Assembly: GCA_002310215.1 (NCBI GenBank)
Contig: DBYR01000041.1
Coordinates: 35,661-99,660 of the forward strand
Origin: Bacteroidales bacterium UBA1181
Lineage (GTDB): Bacteria; Bacteroidota; Bacteroidia; Bacteroidales; Paludibacteraceae
Reading direction: 5' to 3'
DNA: 64,000 nucleotides
Shown here piece by piece: positions 33,335 to 42,048 of this stretch; position 1 is the stretch's first letter; every line of letters starts with the position of its first letter. The translations under genes were made by a program, and so were the position numbers. The notes below the pieces were generated by a model, which was given only the letters and a program-made list of their open reading frames with translations, ran no database searches and was not told where the DNA came from.

Positions 33335-36226
33335 ATGAAACGCATCCTAAAAATTGGAGGAATCGCCCTATTAGCAATCATCGTACTGCTCGCGGTACTT
33401 CCCTTCTTGTTCAAAGACAAGGTTAAAGAAGTGGTTATCAATGAAGTGAACGACATGTTAGACGCGGAATTGTACATGGGAGACTTTTCCATGAACTTCT
33501 TCAAGCATTTCCCGAACGCATCTGTATCCATCGAAAACGTCGGAGTTGTCGGTGAAAACGAATTCGCGGGGGATACCTTGGCGGACATCGGCAAGCTCAC
33601 CGCCGTGATCGATCTCTCCAGCCTATTCGCAGATGCGTACGTGATCAACTCGATCGAAATCATCAACCCTACCTTCCGCGCCAAGGTGTTGGAGGACGGA
33701 AAGGCGAACTGGGACATCATGAAGAGCGATTCCACGGAAAGCGCTGAGGAGGATACCACAAGCTCCGCCGCCATTCTATTGGCCCTCGACAAATTCCTCA
33801 TCGAGAACCTGTGCGCTTCTTATGACAACAAACAGGATAGCATGTCGGCTTCCGTCGACCACCTCAACCTGAACTTGGCGGGCGACCTCGCCTTGGACAA
33901 AGAGACACTCGCCAACATCAAGACTTTCCAACTGATGTTCGACAAGGTTGCCTATGCGGACGACAAATCGGCCACCACAGCATTGCTGGAGAAAACGAAA
34001 CTGGACTTTTCTGGTAACGTGAGCGAAAGCATCTCAGACATACACCTCTTATTGGATGTGGACTCCATCTCCGTCGCCCTCTCTAACATTCCGTACCTGA
34101 ACAAAGCGAAGACGAACGCGGACATCAAGATCCAGGCGGACTTGGCGAACGACAAGTATACCTTCGGAGAGAACCAACTCTCCTTGAACGAAATCAAGGC
34201 GAACTTCTCCGGTTTTGTGCAATTAATCGACACGACCGCCATCGACATGGATCTGGCGCTGAACACGCCAGGCATCGATTTCAAGCAGATCCTCTCGCTG
34301 ATCCCTGCCATCTATGCGGATGATTTCGCCTCTATCCAAACATCTGGCGAGGTTGCCCTCTCCGCCACCGCTAAGGGACGCATGGAGGGAGACACGCTTC
34401 CTGCCATCAACGCGGACCTGAAGATTTCGAACGCTATGTTCAAATACCCGGACTTGCCTAGCTCCGTTAACGACATCAACATCAGCGCCAATATCACCAA
34501 CCCAGGAAACATCACCGACTCCACCGTCATCAACGTGGAAAAGTTAGGCTTCAAAATGGCGGGCAACCCATTCGACGTGACCCTGCTGATGAAGACACCT
34601 ATCTCCGACCCTGACTTCCACTTCGGTGCTAACGGAACCATCGATTTCAGCAAGCTGACGGAGGTGGTCCACCTGAGCGAGATGAAGATCAACGGTATCA
34701 TGACCGCAGCGCTGAGGGCGAACGGCAAGATGTCGTATGTGGACAAGGAACAATATGATCTATTCTCCATCCTCGGATCTCTCAACCTGAAAAACTTCAT
34801 CCTTCAAATGAACTCGTTGGACTTCGACGTGAACATGAACAACGCCGACATGGAATTCACCTCCCAAAACGTGAAGATGAACGCGGACTTAGGTTTGGGC
34901 AAATCAGACCTGAAGCTGGACGGAACGCTGCAGAACTTCCTGCAATATGCGGTTAGGGGCGAGACCATCAAGGGTACCCTGAACGTCAGCTCCAACTACA
35001 TCGACGCAAACGAATTAATAGGTGGCGGCGATGAAGAAAGCGCTAGTGCAAACCCTGAAAACGCCACGGAGAACTCCATCATCGACATCCCTGGCAACAT
35101 CGATTTCGCACTGACCACCGACATCAACAAACTGCTCTTCGAGGATATCGAGATTACACAACTGAAAGGAAAACTCGCCTTGAAAGAGAAGGTGGCGAAG
35201 ATCAGTACCCTGAGCGGTAACACGATGGGGGGATCCTTCAACGTCAACGGAGAATACGACGTGAGGGACACGCTCTCCCCGAAAGTGGATCTGGCATTAG
35301 GATTGAAAGAGATGAAAATCTCCGAAGTCTTCACCAAGGTCTCCACCGCCAACAAACTGGCTCCGATATTGTCAGACGCTTCGGGTAACTTCTCGATGGA
35401 CCTGAAATTCGACTCCAAACTGGACCATGGCATGACGCCTAACCTCTCCACTGTCAATGGAAAGGGTAAATTCTCCTCCAAGGAAGTGGGTCTGAGCGAC
35501 GTGAAGGCTTTCAGCATGATCGAGGACAAAACCAAGGCGATCAGCACACTTGCCAATAAGATCAAAATGCCTTCACTGAAGAACCCGCAGATGAAGGACA
35601 TCAACATCAAGTTCGTCATCAAGAACGGAAGGTTGGAGATCGATCCATTCGAGACCGCCATCCAAACCGCCCTGTTCAAGTTCTCCGGTTCGTCGGGTCT
35701 CGACCAAACATTGGACTACATCTCCACCATTTCGCTCAAAACCATCACGGATAAGATACCGGTGGCATTGGATGTGAAGATCGGTGGTACATTCACCTCT
35801 CCGAAGGTGACTGTCGGTGCGGGCTCGACCCTCGAATCCATCAAGGAGAAAGCGTTGGAGGTTGTAGACAAGGCGAAAGAGAAAGCCATTGCGGAGGCGA
35901 AGGCACAACGCGACAAAATGGTGGCGGAGGCCAAAGCACAGCGTGAGAAGATGATCGCGGAAGCTCAGAAAGGGGCGGACAAACTAGTGGAAGAGGCGAA
36001 GGCTAACTCCCAGAAGTTGCAGGACAAGGCAAACAACCCTCTCGCCAAAGCGGCCGCTAAGAAGACAGGTGACGCAGGCATCAAAAAAGCGCAGGAGCAA
36101 GCCAACAAAATGGTGAACGAAGCCGCAACGGCCGGTGACAAACTGATTCAGAACGCAGAGAAGAACGGAAACGCTCTGATCGAGAAGGCTTCCGCCGCAG
36201 GCAACAACAACAAGAAAACAGAATGA
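33335..36226 (+). CDS. AsmA-family protein
   Basis: 963 residues from the ATG at 33335. An N-terminal membrane segment (ILKIGGIALLAIIVLLAVLP) is followed by the AsmA N-terminal region (NFFKHFPNASVSIENVGVVG, DTLADIGKLTAVIDLSSLF), long beta-rich repeats, and an AsmA-2 type C-terminal domain (KVSTLSGNTMGG-like segment near residue 635). AsmA-like proteins form a groove that moves phospholipid between the inner and outer membranes. The last ~125 residues are an Ala/Lys/Glu/Gln-rich coiled coil (repeats such as AEAKAQRDKMVAEAKAQ), unusual for the family core. The stop overlaps the start of the cvfB-like gene (ATGA). Confidence 0.8.
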   Translation: MKRILKIGGIALLAIIVLLAVLPFLFKDKVKEVVINEVNDMLDAELYMGDFSMNFFKHFPNASVSIENVGVVGENEFAGDTLADIGKLTAVIDLSSLFADAYVINSIEIINPTFRAKVLEDGKANWDIMKSDSTESAEEDTTSSAAILLALDKFLIENLCASYDNKQDSMSASVDHLNLNLAGDLALDKETLANIKTFQLMFDKVAYADDKSATTALLEKTKLDFSGNVSESISDIHLLLDVDSISVALSNIPYLNKAKTNADIKIQADLANDKYTFGENQLSLNEIKANFSGFVQLIDTTAIDMDLALNTPGIDFKQILSLIPAIYADDFASIQTSGEVALSATAKGRMEGDTLPAINADLKISNAMFKYPDLPSSVNDINISANITNPGNITDSTVINVEKLGFKMAGNPFDVTLLMKTPISDPDFHFGANGTIDFSKLTEVVHLSEMKINGIMTAALRANGKMSYVDKEQYDLFSILGSLNLKNFILQMNSLDFDVNMNNADMEFTSQNVKMNADLGLGKSDLKLDGTLQNFLQYAVRGETIKGTLNVSSNYIDANELIGGGDEESASANPENATENSIIDIPGNIDFALTTDINKLLFEDIEITQLKGKLALKEKVAKISTLSGNTMGGSFNVNGEYDVRDTLSPKVDLALGLKEMKISEVFTKVSTANKLAPILSDASGNFSMDLKFDSKLDHGMTPNLSTVNGKGKFSSKEVGLSDVKAFSMIEDKTKAISTLANKIKMPSLKNPQMKDINIKFVIKNGRLEIDPFETAIQTALFKFSGSSGLDQTLDYISTISLKTITDKIPVALDVKIGGTFTSPKVTVGAGSTLESIKEKALEVVDKAKEKAIAEAKAQRDKMVAEAKAQREKMIAEAQKGADKLVEEAKANSQKLQDKANNPLAKAAAKKTGDAGIKKAQEQANKMVNEAATAGDKLIQNAEKNGNALIEKASAAGNNNKKTE

Positions 36227-37062
36227 TTGAAATAGGAAAAATAAACAAACTGACCGTACAATCCGTCGGTCAGAAGGAAGTGATTGTCATCTCCGAAGAG
36301 GGAGAGAAATTCAACATACCATCCGAGGAGTTCTCTGAAGCTCCTCAGGAGGGGGATGTTGTGAAGATATTCCTCTACAAGGATGCAGATCGGAAGACCA
36401 TAGGTTCGGCCAAAATCCCTTATGCCATCGCAGGGGAGTTCGAATTCCTTTCTGTCGTGCAGGTCTCCTCGGCGGGTGCACTGCTCGACTGGGGTCTGAA
36501 ACGCAAGCTTTTCCTCCCTTCCAAGGAGCAGACCAGCAAGTTGGCCCTCGGCGGCACCTACCTCGTGCACGTCTTCTATGACCACCACACGGAGCAGGTC
36601 ATCGCCAGCATGCACGTCGACGATTTCTTAGACCTGGACAAACCGAGCTATGAGATGAACGACGAGGTGGATATCCTCTTCGTGAAGGAGACGGACCTAG
36701 GCTACAAAGTGATCGTGGACGATGCCTATTGGGGGTTGGTGTACCACTCTGAGGTCTTCGAGCACATTGACTTCGCCATGCGCACCAAAGGCTACGTGAA
36801 AAGCGTACGCGAGGACGGCAAACTCGACGTAGCCCTACAGCCGCAAGGCTACAAGGTGGTGGACGCCATCAGCGAGCAGATACTCGACGAATTGAAGCGC
36901 AGGAACGGCTATCTACCGATGAACGACAAGACAGACGCGGACATCATCTACAACACTTTCGGATGCAGCAAGAAAGCCTTCAAGAAAACTTTGGGTTCAC
37001 TGTACAGACAACGGATCATCATCATCGGAGACGATGGCATCAGACTAACAGAGGAGGATTAA
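36223..37062 (+). CDS. cvfB: CvfB-like S1 RNA-binding protein
   Basis: 279 residues. Layout as in CvfB: an N-terminal S1-like barrel (GKINKLTVQSVGQKEVIV), a second S1 (LSVVQVSSAGALLDWGL and KRKLFLPSKEQ), a third (GYVKSVREDGKLDVALQPQGY) and a C-terminal winged helix (FGCSKKAFKKTLGSLYRQ). Homologues bind RNA and affect virulence-factor expression in Staphylococcus; the role here is unknown. Its start codon overlaps the AsmA-like stop by four bases, so the two are translationally coupled. Confidence 0.85.
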   Translation: MIEIGKINKLTVQSVGQKEVIVISEEGEKFNIPSEEFSEAPQEGDVVKIFLYKDADRKTIGSAKIPYAIAGEFEFLSVVQVSSAGALLDWGLKRKLFLPSKEQTSKLALGGTYLVHVFYDHHTEQVIASMHVDDFLDLDKPSYEMNDEVDILFVKETDLGYKVIVDDAYWGLVYHSEVFEHIDFAMRTKGYVKSVREDGKLDVALQPQGYKVVDAISEQILDELKRRNGYLPMNDKTDADIIYNTFGCSKKAFKKTLGSLYRQRIIIIGDDGIRLTEED

Positions 37063-37088
37063 AAAATTCTTAATTCTTAATTCATAAT

Positions 37089-37994
37089 TCACTTGATTTC
37101 CCCTTCCTGCGTCACGATTTCCTTCTCGTCGAAGCCGTCCGACTCGTCGTCAAAGAGACGCTTACCGCAGTACCTACAAAAAACAGCGTCCTCGTCGTGC
37201 CCCGTCTTGTGGCAATGCGGACAAGGACGGATGGAGAACTTCTTCTTCTCCGTAATCATCTGAGCGGAGACGATACCCGTAGGGACCGCCAACACCGTGT
37301 AACCCAAGAGCATCACGAAAGCCGAGAGGAAACGTCCAAGACTCGTCACCGGTGTGATATCACCATACCCCACCGTCGTGGTGGTCACAATCGCCCAATA
37401 GATACTGCTCGGAATATCATGGAAACTACTCTCCTCGATGCCCCCCTCGACCATGTACATCACCGTGCCAATGCAGACAACGAGCAGAAGCACAAAGACA
37501 AAGAACACAATGATTTTGCGGAAACTGGCGCGTAAGGAGTTCAGCAAGATCTCACCCTCCCGCCAATAGGAGAAGAGCTTAAAGATGCGGAAGACTCGAA
37601 TCAAGCGCAGGATACGGATGGTCAGCAAGCCATGTGCGTTCGGGAAGACAAAGCCCAAATAGGTAGGAACGGTGGCCAACAAATCAACGACACCGAAGAA
37701 GCTGGTGGCATACTTGAAGGGATGCGGCGAGCTATAAAGCCTCAACAGATACTCTATCGTGAAGAACACCGTGAAGACCCACTCCAACACGCTCAGGAAG
37801 GACTTAAACGTCGGAGGGAAAATCGCAAGGCTCTCCAAGATGACGACCAATACACTCACCAGAATAAATACGATGAGAAGTACATCAAACATCTTACCCA
37901 TAGGGGAATCCGTATCGTAGATCACCATATAAATCTTATGCTTCAACTCCTCGTTGTGCATAAAATCGTGCCATTTCTTCTTTAGACCAAGCAT
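37089..37994 (-). CDS. voltage-gated-type potassium channel
   Basis: 301 residues. Six transmembrane segments are visible, with a voltage-sensor-like S4 (IRILRLIRVFRIFKLF) and the pore selectivity motif TTVGYGD in a P-loop (SIYWAIVTTTTVGYGDITP). After S6 there is a C-terminal zinc-ribbon-like pattern (CPHCHKTG and FCRYCGKRL) and an acidic tail. Six-TM ion transporter family; K+ selectivity is inferred from TVGYGD. Last gene of a metY-mntP-channel run on the minus strand (13-base gap to mntP). Confidence 0.85.
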   Translation of the reverse strand: MLGLKKKWHDFMHNEELKHKIYMVIYDTDSPMGKMFDVLLIVFILVSVLVVILESLAIFPPTFKSFLSVLEWVFTVFFTIEYLLRLYSSPHPFKYATSFFGVVDLLATVPTYLGFVFPNAHGLLTIRILRLIRVFRIFKLFSYWREGEILLNSLRASFRKIIVFFVFVLLLVVCIGTVMYMVEGGIEESSFHDIPSSIYWAIVTTTTVGYGDITPVTSLGRFLSAFVMLLGYTVLAVPTGIVSAQMITEKKKFSIRPCPHCHKTGHDEDAVFCRYCGKRLFDDESDGFDEKEIVTQEGEIK

Positions 37995-38007
37995 ATCTTT
38001 ATAAAAA

Positions 38008-38592
38008 CTAAAAACCGAACCAAACCGTCAAGAGCGCTGTATGCTCAAGGAAAATCTTCACACCGATGCCTATCAGGACAAGTCCGCCCACCAGCTCCAT
38101 GTTCACGGGGAGGTGTCTTCCCAAGTACAACCCGACGAGATTCCCCGCCACGGAGAGCGCGAAGCTGAAGAGTCCTATCATCATCAATGCGAACACAAAG
38201 GTAGGAATTGTTTCTGTAATAAACACAAGACCTGTCGCCAAAGCGTCGATACTTGTGGCAATCGCCAATAAAATCAGGGTTTTCCAGCGCAAAGCGGGCT
38301 GAGATTCACCCTCATCTCCTTCCGTCTGACTCTCCCTGATCATCTTCACGCCCAGAAAAACAAGCACGGCCAACGCTATCCAATGGTCATAAGCCTCGAT
38401 ACGCTCCTTGAAACCCACACCGGCAAGCCATCCGACAAGAGGCATGAACGCTTGAAAGAAGCCGAACAGAAGAGACATCTTCATAATAGGAACAAAATGG
38501 AATCGCCCGAGAGCGACCCCATTTGTTATAGAGACTGCGAAACAATCCATCGCCAAAGCGATGGCTAGCAGCAATATGGTTCCAACATCCAT
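38008..38592 (-). CDS. mntP: manganese efflux pump MntP-like
   Basis: 194 residues, six hydrophobic segments. ALAMDCFAVSITNGV and the later ATSIDALATGLVF are the paired Asp motifs of the MntP family, which export Mn2+. Located 15 bases downstream of metY and 13 bases before the channel gene. No manganese riboswitch was seen upstream in this run. Confidence 0.85.
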   Translation of the reverse strand: MDVGTILLLAIALAMDCFAVSITNGVALGRFHFVPIMKMSLLFGFFQAFMPLVGWLAGVGFKERIEAYDHWIALAVLVFLGVKMIRESQTEGDEGESQPALRWKTLILLAIATSIDALATGLVFITETIPTFVFALMMIGLFSFALSVAGNLVGLYLGRHLPVNMELVGGLVLIGIGVKIFLEHTALLTVWFGF

Positions 38593-38607
38593 GTGGAACA
38601 GATTAGA

Positions 38608-39891
38608 TTAACACTTTGCCAATGCTTGTTCCAAATCCGCGATGATATCCTCTGGCTCCTCGATACCGACAGAGAAACGGATCAAGTCAGGACGTACACC
38701 TGCGGCGATCAACTGCTCGTCAGACAACTGACGGTGGGTATGGGAAGCAGGGTGAAGCACACAAGTACGCGCATCCGCCACGTGCGTCACGATGCAGGCC
38801 AACTGCAAGGAATCCATGAACTTGATGGAAGTCTCACGACCACCCTTGACACCGAAGGTAACCACACCGCAAGATTGTCCGTTAGTGAATTGTTTCTGCG
38901 CCAAAGCATGGTAAGGGCTGGACTTCAAGCCTGGGTAGTTCACCCAAGCCACCTTAGGGTGTTTCTCCAAATATTCAGCCACCAACTGAGCGTTCTCGCA
39001 GTGCTTAGGCATACGCAAGTGAAGCGTCTCCAAGCCGAGGTTCAACAAGAAAGCGTTTTGTGGAGATTGGATGGAACCGAGGTCACGCATCAACTGAGCC
39101 GTAGCCTTCGTGATGTAGGCACCCTTACCGAACGCCTTGCTGTAAGCCAAGCCATGGTATGACTCGTCTGGTTGCGTCAAACCAGGGAATTTATCCTTGT
39201 GAGCCTCCCAATCGAAGTTACCGCTGTCCACGATACATCCGCCCACATTCGTCGCATGTCCGTCCATGTACTTCGTCGTGGCATGCGTAATGATATCGCA
39301 ACCGAACTCGAACGGACGGCAATTGATTGGTGTAGGGAATGTGTTATCCATGATCAAAGGCACACCGTGAGAGTGGGCGATGCGGGCGAACTTCTCGATA
39401 TCCAACACCGTCAACACTGGGTTAGCGATCGTCTCACCGAACAAAGCCTTCGTGTTCGGACGGAACGCCTTGGAAATCTCCTCCTCAGAGGCATCCGGAT
39501 CCACGAACGTGCACTCGATGCCCAACTTCTTCATCGTCACAGCGAACAGGTTGTACGTTCCGCCATAGATGCATGAAGAGGATACGAAGTGGTCACCCGC
39601 CTCGCAAAGATTGAAGATGGAATAGAAGCTGGCTGCCTGACCGGATGAGGTCAACATGGCTGCCACACCACCCTCCAACGCACAGATCTTAGCGGCTACC
39701 GCATCATTGGTAGGATTCTGCAAGCGAGTGTAGAAATAGCCAGAGGCTTTCAAGTCGAAGAGATCACCCATCTCCTCACTTGTATCGTATTTAAATGTTG
39801 TAGACTGATAAATAGGAAGAACTCTTGGCTCTCCTTTCTTGGGTTTCCAACCCTCTTGAACACATACGGTTCCTAACTTTTTAGCACTCAT
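38608..39891 (-). CDS. metY: O-acetylhomoserine sulfhydrylase (PLP-dependent)
   Basis: 427 residues. PLP-dependent Cys/Met-metabolism fold: YTRLQNPTNDAVAAKICALEGG, the pyridoxal-binding region ATKYMDGHATNVGGCIVD (Lys in TKYMDGH), and FSVGIEEPEDIIADLEQAL. The length and the ~50-residue insert favour MetY (O-acetylhomoserine + sulfide to homocysteine) over cystathionine gamma-synthase. It is preceded by a clear promoter at 39945-39975. First gene of the run with mntP and the channel. Confidence 0.9.
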   Translation of the reverse strand: MSAKKLGTVCVQEGWKPKKGEPRVLPIYQSTTFKYDTSEEMGDLFDLKASGYFYTRLQNPTNDAVAAKICALEGGVAAMLTSSGQAASFYSIFNLCEAGDHFVSSSCIYGGTYNLFAVTMKKLGIECTFVDPDASEEEISKAFRPNTKALFGETIANPVLTVLDIEKFARIAHSHGVPLIMDNTFPTPINCRPFEFGCDIITHATTKYMDGHATNVGGCIVDSGNFDWEAHKDKFPGLTQPDESYHGLAYSKAFGKGAYITKATAQLMRDLGSIQSPQNAFLLNLGLETLHLRMPKHCENAQLVAEYLEKHPKVAWVNYPGLKSSPYHALAQKQFTNGQSCGVVTFGVKGGRETSIKFMDSLQLACIVTHVADARTCVLHPASHTHRQLSDEQLIAAGVRPDLIRFSVGIEEPEDIIADLEQALAKC

Positions 39892-39944
39892 TTCGTATAA
39901 TTATGTAAATTTTTTATGAATTATCCAAGCAATCTATCTCACTG

Positions 39945-39975
39945 CAAAAGTACACTCATCAGATAAAAACGCAAA
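39945..39975 (-). promoter_or_regulatory. consensus Bacteroidota promoter of metY
   Basis: On the minus strand TTTG (39972-39975), exactly 19 bases, then TACTTTTG (39945-39952): a perfect TTTG-N19-TAnnTTTG. The leader to the metY ATG is ~45 bases. Confidence 0.8.
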
Positions 39976-40116
39976 AGAAAAGGCAATACAAAAGAAAAAC
40001 AAGACACAAAAACATATATTCATAGATAATAATTCTAAAAATAGACCATCACGAAAGCATTTTGTAGATAATTATTCCAAAGGGAGTCACACACAAGACA
40101 GGCGAATGGCGGAGAA

Positions 40117-40147
40117 ATAAAAAAGTCGGAACATACATTCCGACTTC
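40117..40147 (-). terminator. terminator after the small lipoprotein
   Basis: On the minus strand AAGTCGGAA pairs with TTCCGACTT and is followed by TTTTTT. Located 44 bases past the stop of the small lipoprotein gene. Confidence 0.75.
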
Positions 40148-40190
40148 CTCACTCAAAACGTGACAATATCTTTATTTCAATGCATTAAAA

Positions 40191-40394
40191 TCACTTGCAG
40201 ATGAAGTAGCCCGTGCTGTCGGATGTGTTCAAATCCGCACAGTCGTTCACATTCATCTCTTCCCTAAGTCCGCTGTAACTTGGCACTTCCTCACCTGCAG
40301 CATTGTAGAAGGTGCAATCACAATCTTTCTTCGTGCATGAACATAATACCGACAAAAATCCTGTCAAGCCTAATATCAGAAATAATCCTCTCAT
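40191..40394 (-). CDS. small lipoprotein
   Basis: 67 residues: a signal segment (MRGLFLILGLTGFLSVLCSC) with lipobox LCSC, then a mature part of ~49 residues with five further cysteines (KKDCDCTFYN, VNDCADL, YFICK). Small Cys-rich lipoproteins of this type are common in Bacteroidales and their role is unknown. Independent transcription unit with its own terminator. Confidence 0.65.
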   Translation of the reverse strand: MRGLFLILGLTGFLSVLCSCTKKDCDCTFYNAAGEEVPSYSGLREEMNVNDCADLNTSDSTGYFICK

Positions 40395-40532
40395 TTCAAA
40401 TCCTATTAAGTTTCAGCCTACTCTATCGTTTTCGGCAACCCGACGGCAAATGTAATATTTATTTCGGGAAATAATTGCTATAAATTATAAAATTCTCAAA
40501 CCAAGGAATCATTTCCAGCCCTCAATGCTTCA

Positions 40533-41837
40533 TTATAGCGCATCCAACGCCTCGTAGATGGCCGCCTTGTCCATGTCCTTGCCGATGAAGACGAGCTTCA
40601 CCAGACGGTCACCATAGAATTCATCCCAGTCCTTGCGCAACTCCTCGCTCTCCGCCAGCAGACGTTCCTGCTCAGCCTTCGGTGCCGTGCAGATCCACTG
40701 ACCGGTCTCCTGCACACTCTTCTGCCGACCCGCCTGTTCGAAGAGGTAAGACATGTCCGGATTCTCCACAAAGTAAAGAATACCCTTGCATCGGATCACG
40801 CCCTTCGGCCAACGTTGGTCGATGAAACGATCGAACTTGTTCAACGAGAAGCCCTTACGTCTGTAGTAGACGAAGGTGGAGATACCATATTCTTCCGCCT
40901 CTCCCTCGTCATGGTGGTGGTGATGGTGATGATGATGGCCATGCTCCTCCTCGTGCTCATGATGGTGATGCTCGTGCTCGTCGTCATCATCATCGTCATG
41001 GTGATGGTGGTGTTCATGTTCATGCTCATCGTCGTCATCATCGTCGTCATGGTGGTGCCCATGTGCGGCCTCCTCCTTGCGTTTTTTCTCCTCGACCTGC
41101 TGCTCGTCGTTCTCCAAAGCCTGGATCCAACCCGCGGACATGCTGACCGACTGGAAGTCGAAACGATTAGAGTTAATGATACGATCCAAATCTATTTTAG
41201 CGTAATTGGTCTCGATGATCTCCGCACGAGGCTGCAATGTGCGGACCACAGCACGCACCTGGTCCAACGCCTCCTTGCCCACCTCATCCACCTTGTTGAG
41301 GAGGATCACGTCACAGAACTCGATCTGTTGGATGAGAAGGTTCTCTATATCATCCTCATCGAGGTTCTTGCGCATCAAATCGTTTCCACTGGAGAACTCA
41401 TCGTAAAGGCGGAGGGCATCCACCACAGTGACCACACAATCCAAGCGGCACACCTCCGGCATACCGTACCTCTTAGCCATCGAAGACATCGTCACGATGG
41501 TCTGGGCAATCGGCAACGGCTCACATATACCGCTCGCCTCGATCACGATGTAATCGAATCTATTCGTATCCGTGATATCCGTGATTTGCTTCATCAAATC
41601 GGCCTTCAACGTGCAACAGATACAACCATTGCTCAAGGCGACCAGGCTTTCGTCCCTTTCGGTAACCACACCACCCTGCTGAATCAGGGAGGCATCCACA
41701 TTCACCTCTCCGATATCATTCACGATGACCGCAATCTTCAATCCTTTCTCATTCGTCAGGATATGGTTCACCAACGTCGTCTTTCCGCTTCCCAAATAAC
41801 CCGTCAGAAGGGTGATAGGCACAACTTTTTTACTCAT
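40533..41837 (-). CDS. CobW/COG0523 GTPase, metal chaperone
   Basis: 434 residues. Walker A GYLGSGKTT near the start, the family metal-binding CxCC motif (SNGCICC at ~70-76), a NKVDEV G4 motif, and the CobW C-terminal domain (RKGFSLNKFDRFIDQRWPKGVIRCKG). A ~60-residue insert is almost pure His, Asp and Glu, with runs of up to nine His, typical of metal-storing or buffering COG0523 proteins. These GTPases insert or deliver metals (Zn, Co, Fe). A zinc role is most likely but the metal is not shown by the sequence. No Zur-type site was identified upstream. Confidence 0.85.
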   Translation of the reverse strand: MSKKVVPITLLTGYLGSGKTTLVNHILTNEKGLKIAVIVNDIGEVNVDASLIQQGGVVTERDESLVALSNGCICCTLKADLMKQITDITDTNRFDYIVIEASGICEPLPIAQTIVTMSSMAKRYGMPEVCRLDCVVTVVDALRLYDEFSSGNDLMRKNLDEDDIENLLIQQIEFCDVILLNKVDEVGKEALDQVRAVVRTLQPRAEIIETNYAKIDLDRIINSNRFDFQSVSMSAGWIQALENDEQQVEEKKRKEEAAHGHHHDDDDDDDEHEHEHHHHHDDDDDDEHEHHHHEHEEEHGHHHHHHHHHDEGEAEEYGISTFVYYRRKGFSLNKFDRFIDQRWPKGVIRCKGILYFVENPDMSYLFEQAGRQKSVQETGQWICTAPKAEQERLLAESEELRKDWDEFYGDRLVKLVFIGKDMDKAAIYEALDAL

Positions 41838-42015
41838 GGCTCTATATAATCACTTAACATTTCGAGGGACGTGTCTCTCTGATTATTTATTATACTATAA
41901 ATCAAACGTTTAAGTAAAAACCTAAAACATCGTAAAGTTACAATTATTTTTCTCACGTTATACCGCCATCGTCCAATATAAAGTGCTATTTCTTCTTGGC
42001 GAACAAATCTTTTTA

Positions 42016-42023
42016 TAACTTTG
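42016..42023 (+). promoter_or_regulatory. -7 element upstream of the flippase gene
   Basis: TAACTTTG is a perfect TAnnTTTG. The -33 region has only CTTG-like matches. The predicted start near 42030 leaves room for either the GTG at 42049 or the ATG at 42076. Confidence 0.45.
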
Positions 42024-42048
42024 CTCTACAACCAAAAGATAAAGAGAA

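Noticed and set aside
40920..41060. CRISPR-like or tandem DNA repeat in the ATGGTG/CATCGT-rich tract
   Set aside because: It is simply the codon repetition encoding His and Asp; there are no unique spacers.
40815..41849. Plus-strand 344-codon frame rich in Val, Met and Ile
   Set aside because: Reverse reading of the His/Asp-rich CobW-type gene; the odd composition comes from the complement of the His codons.
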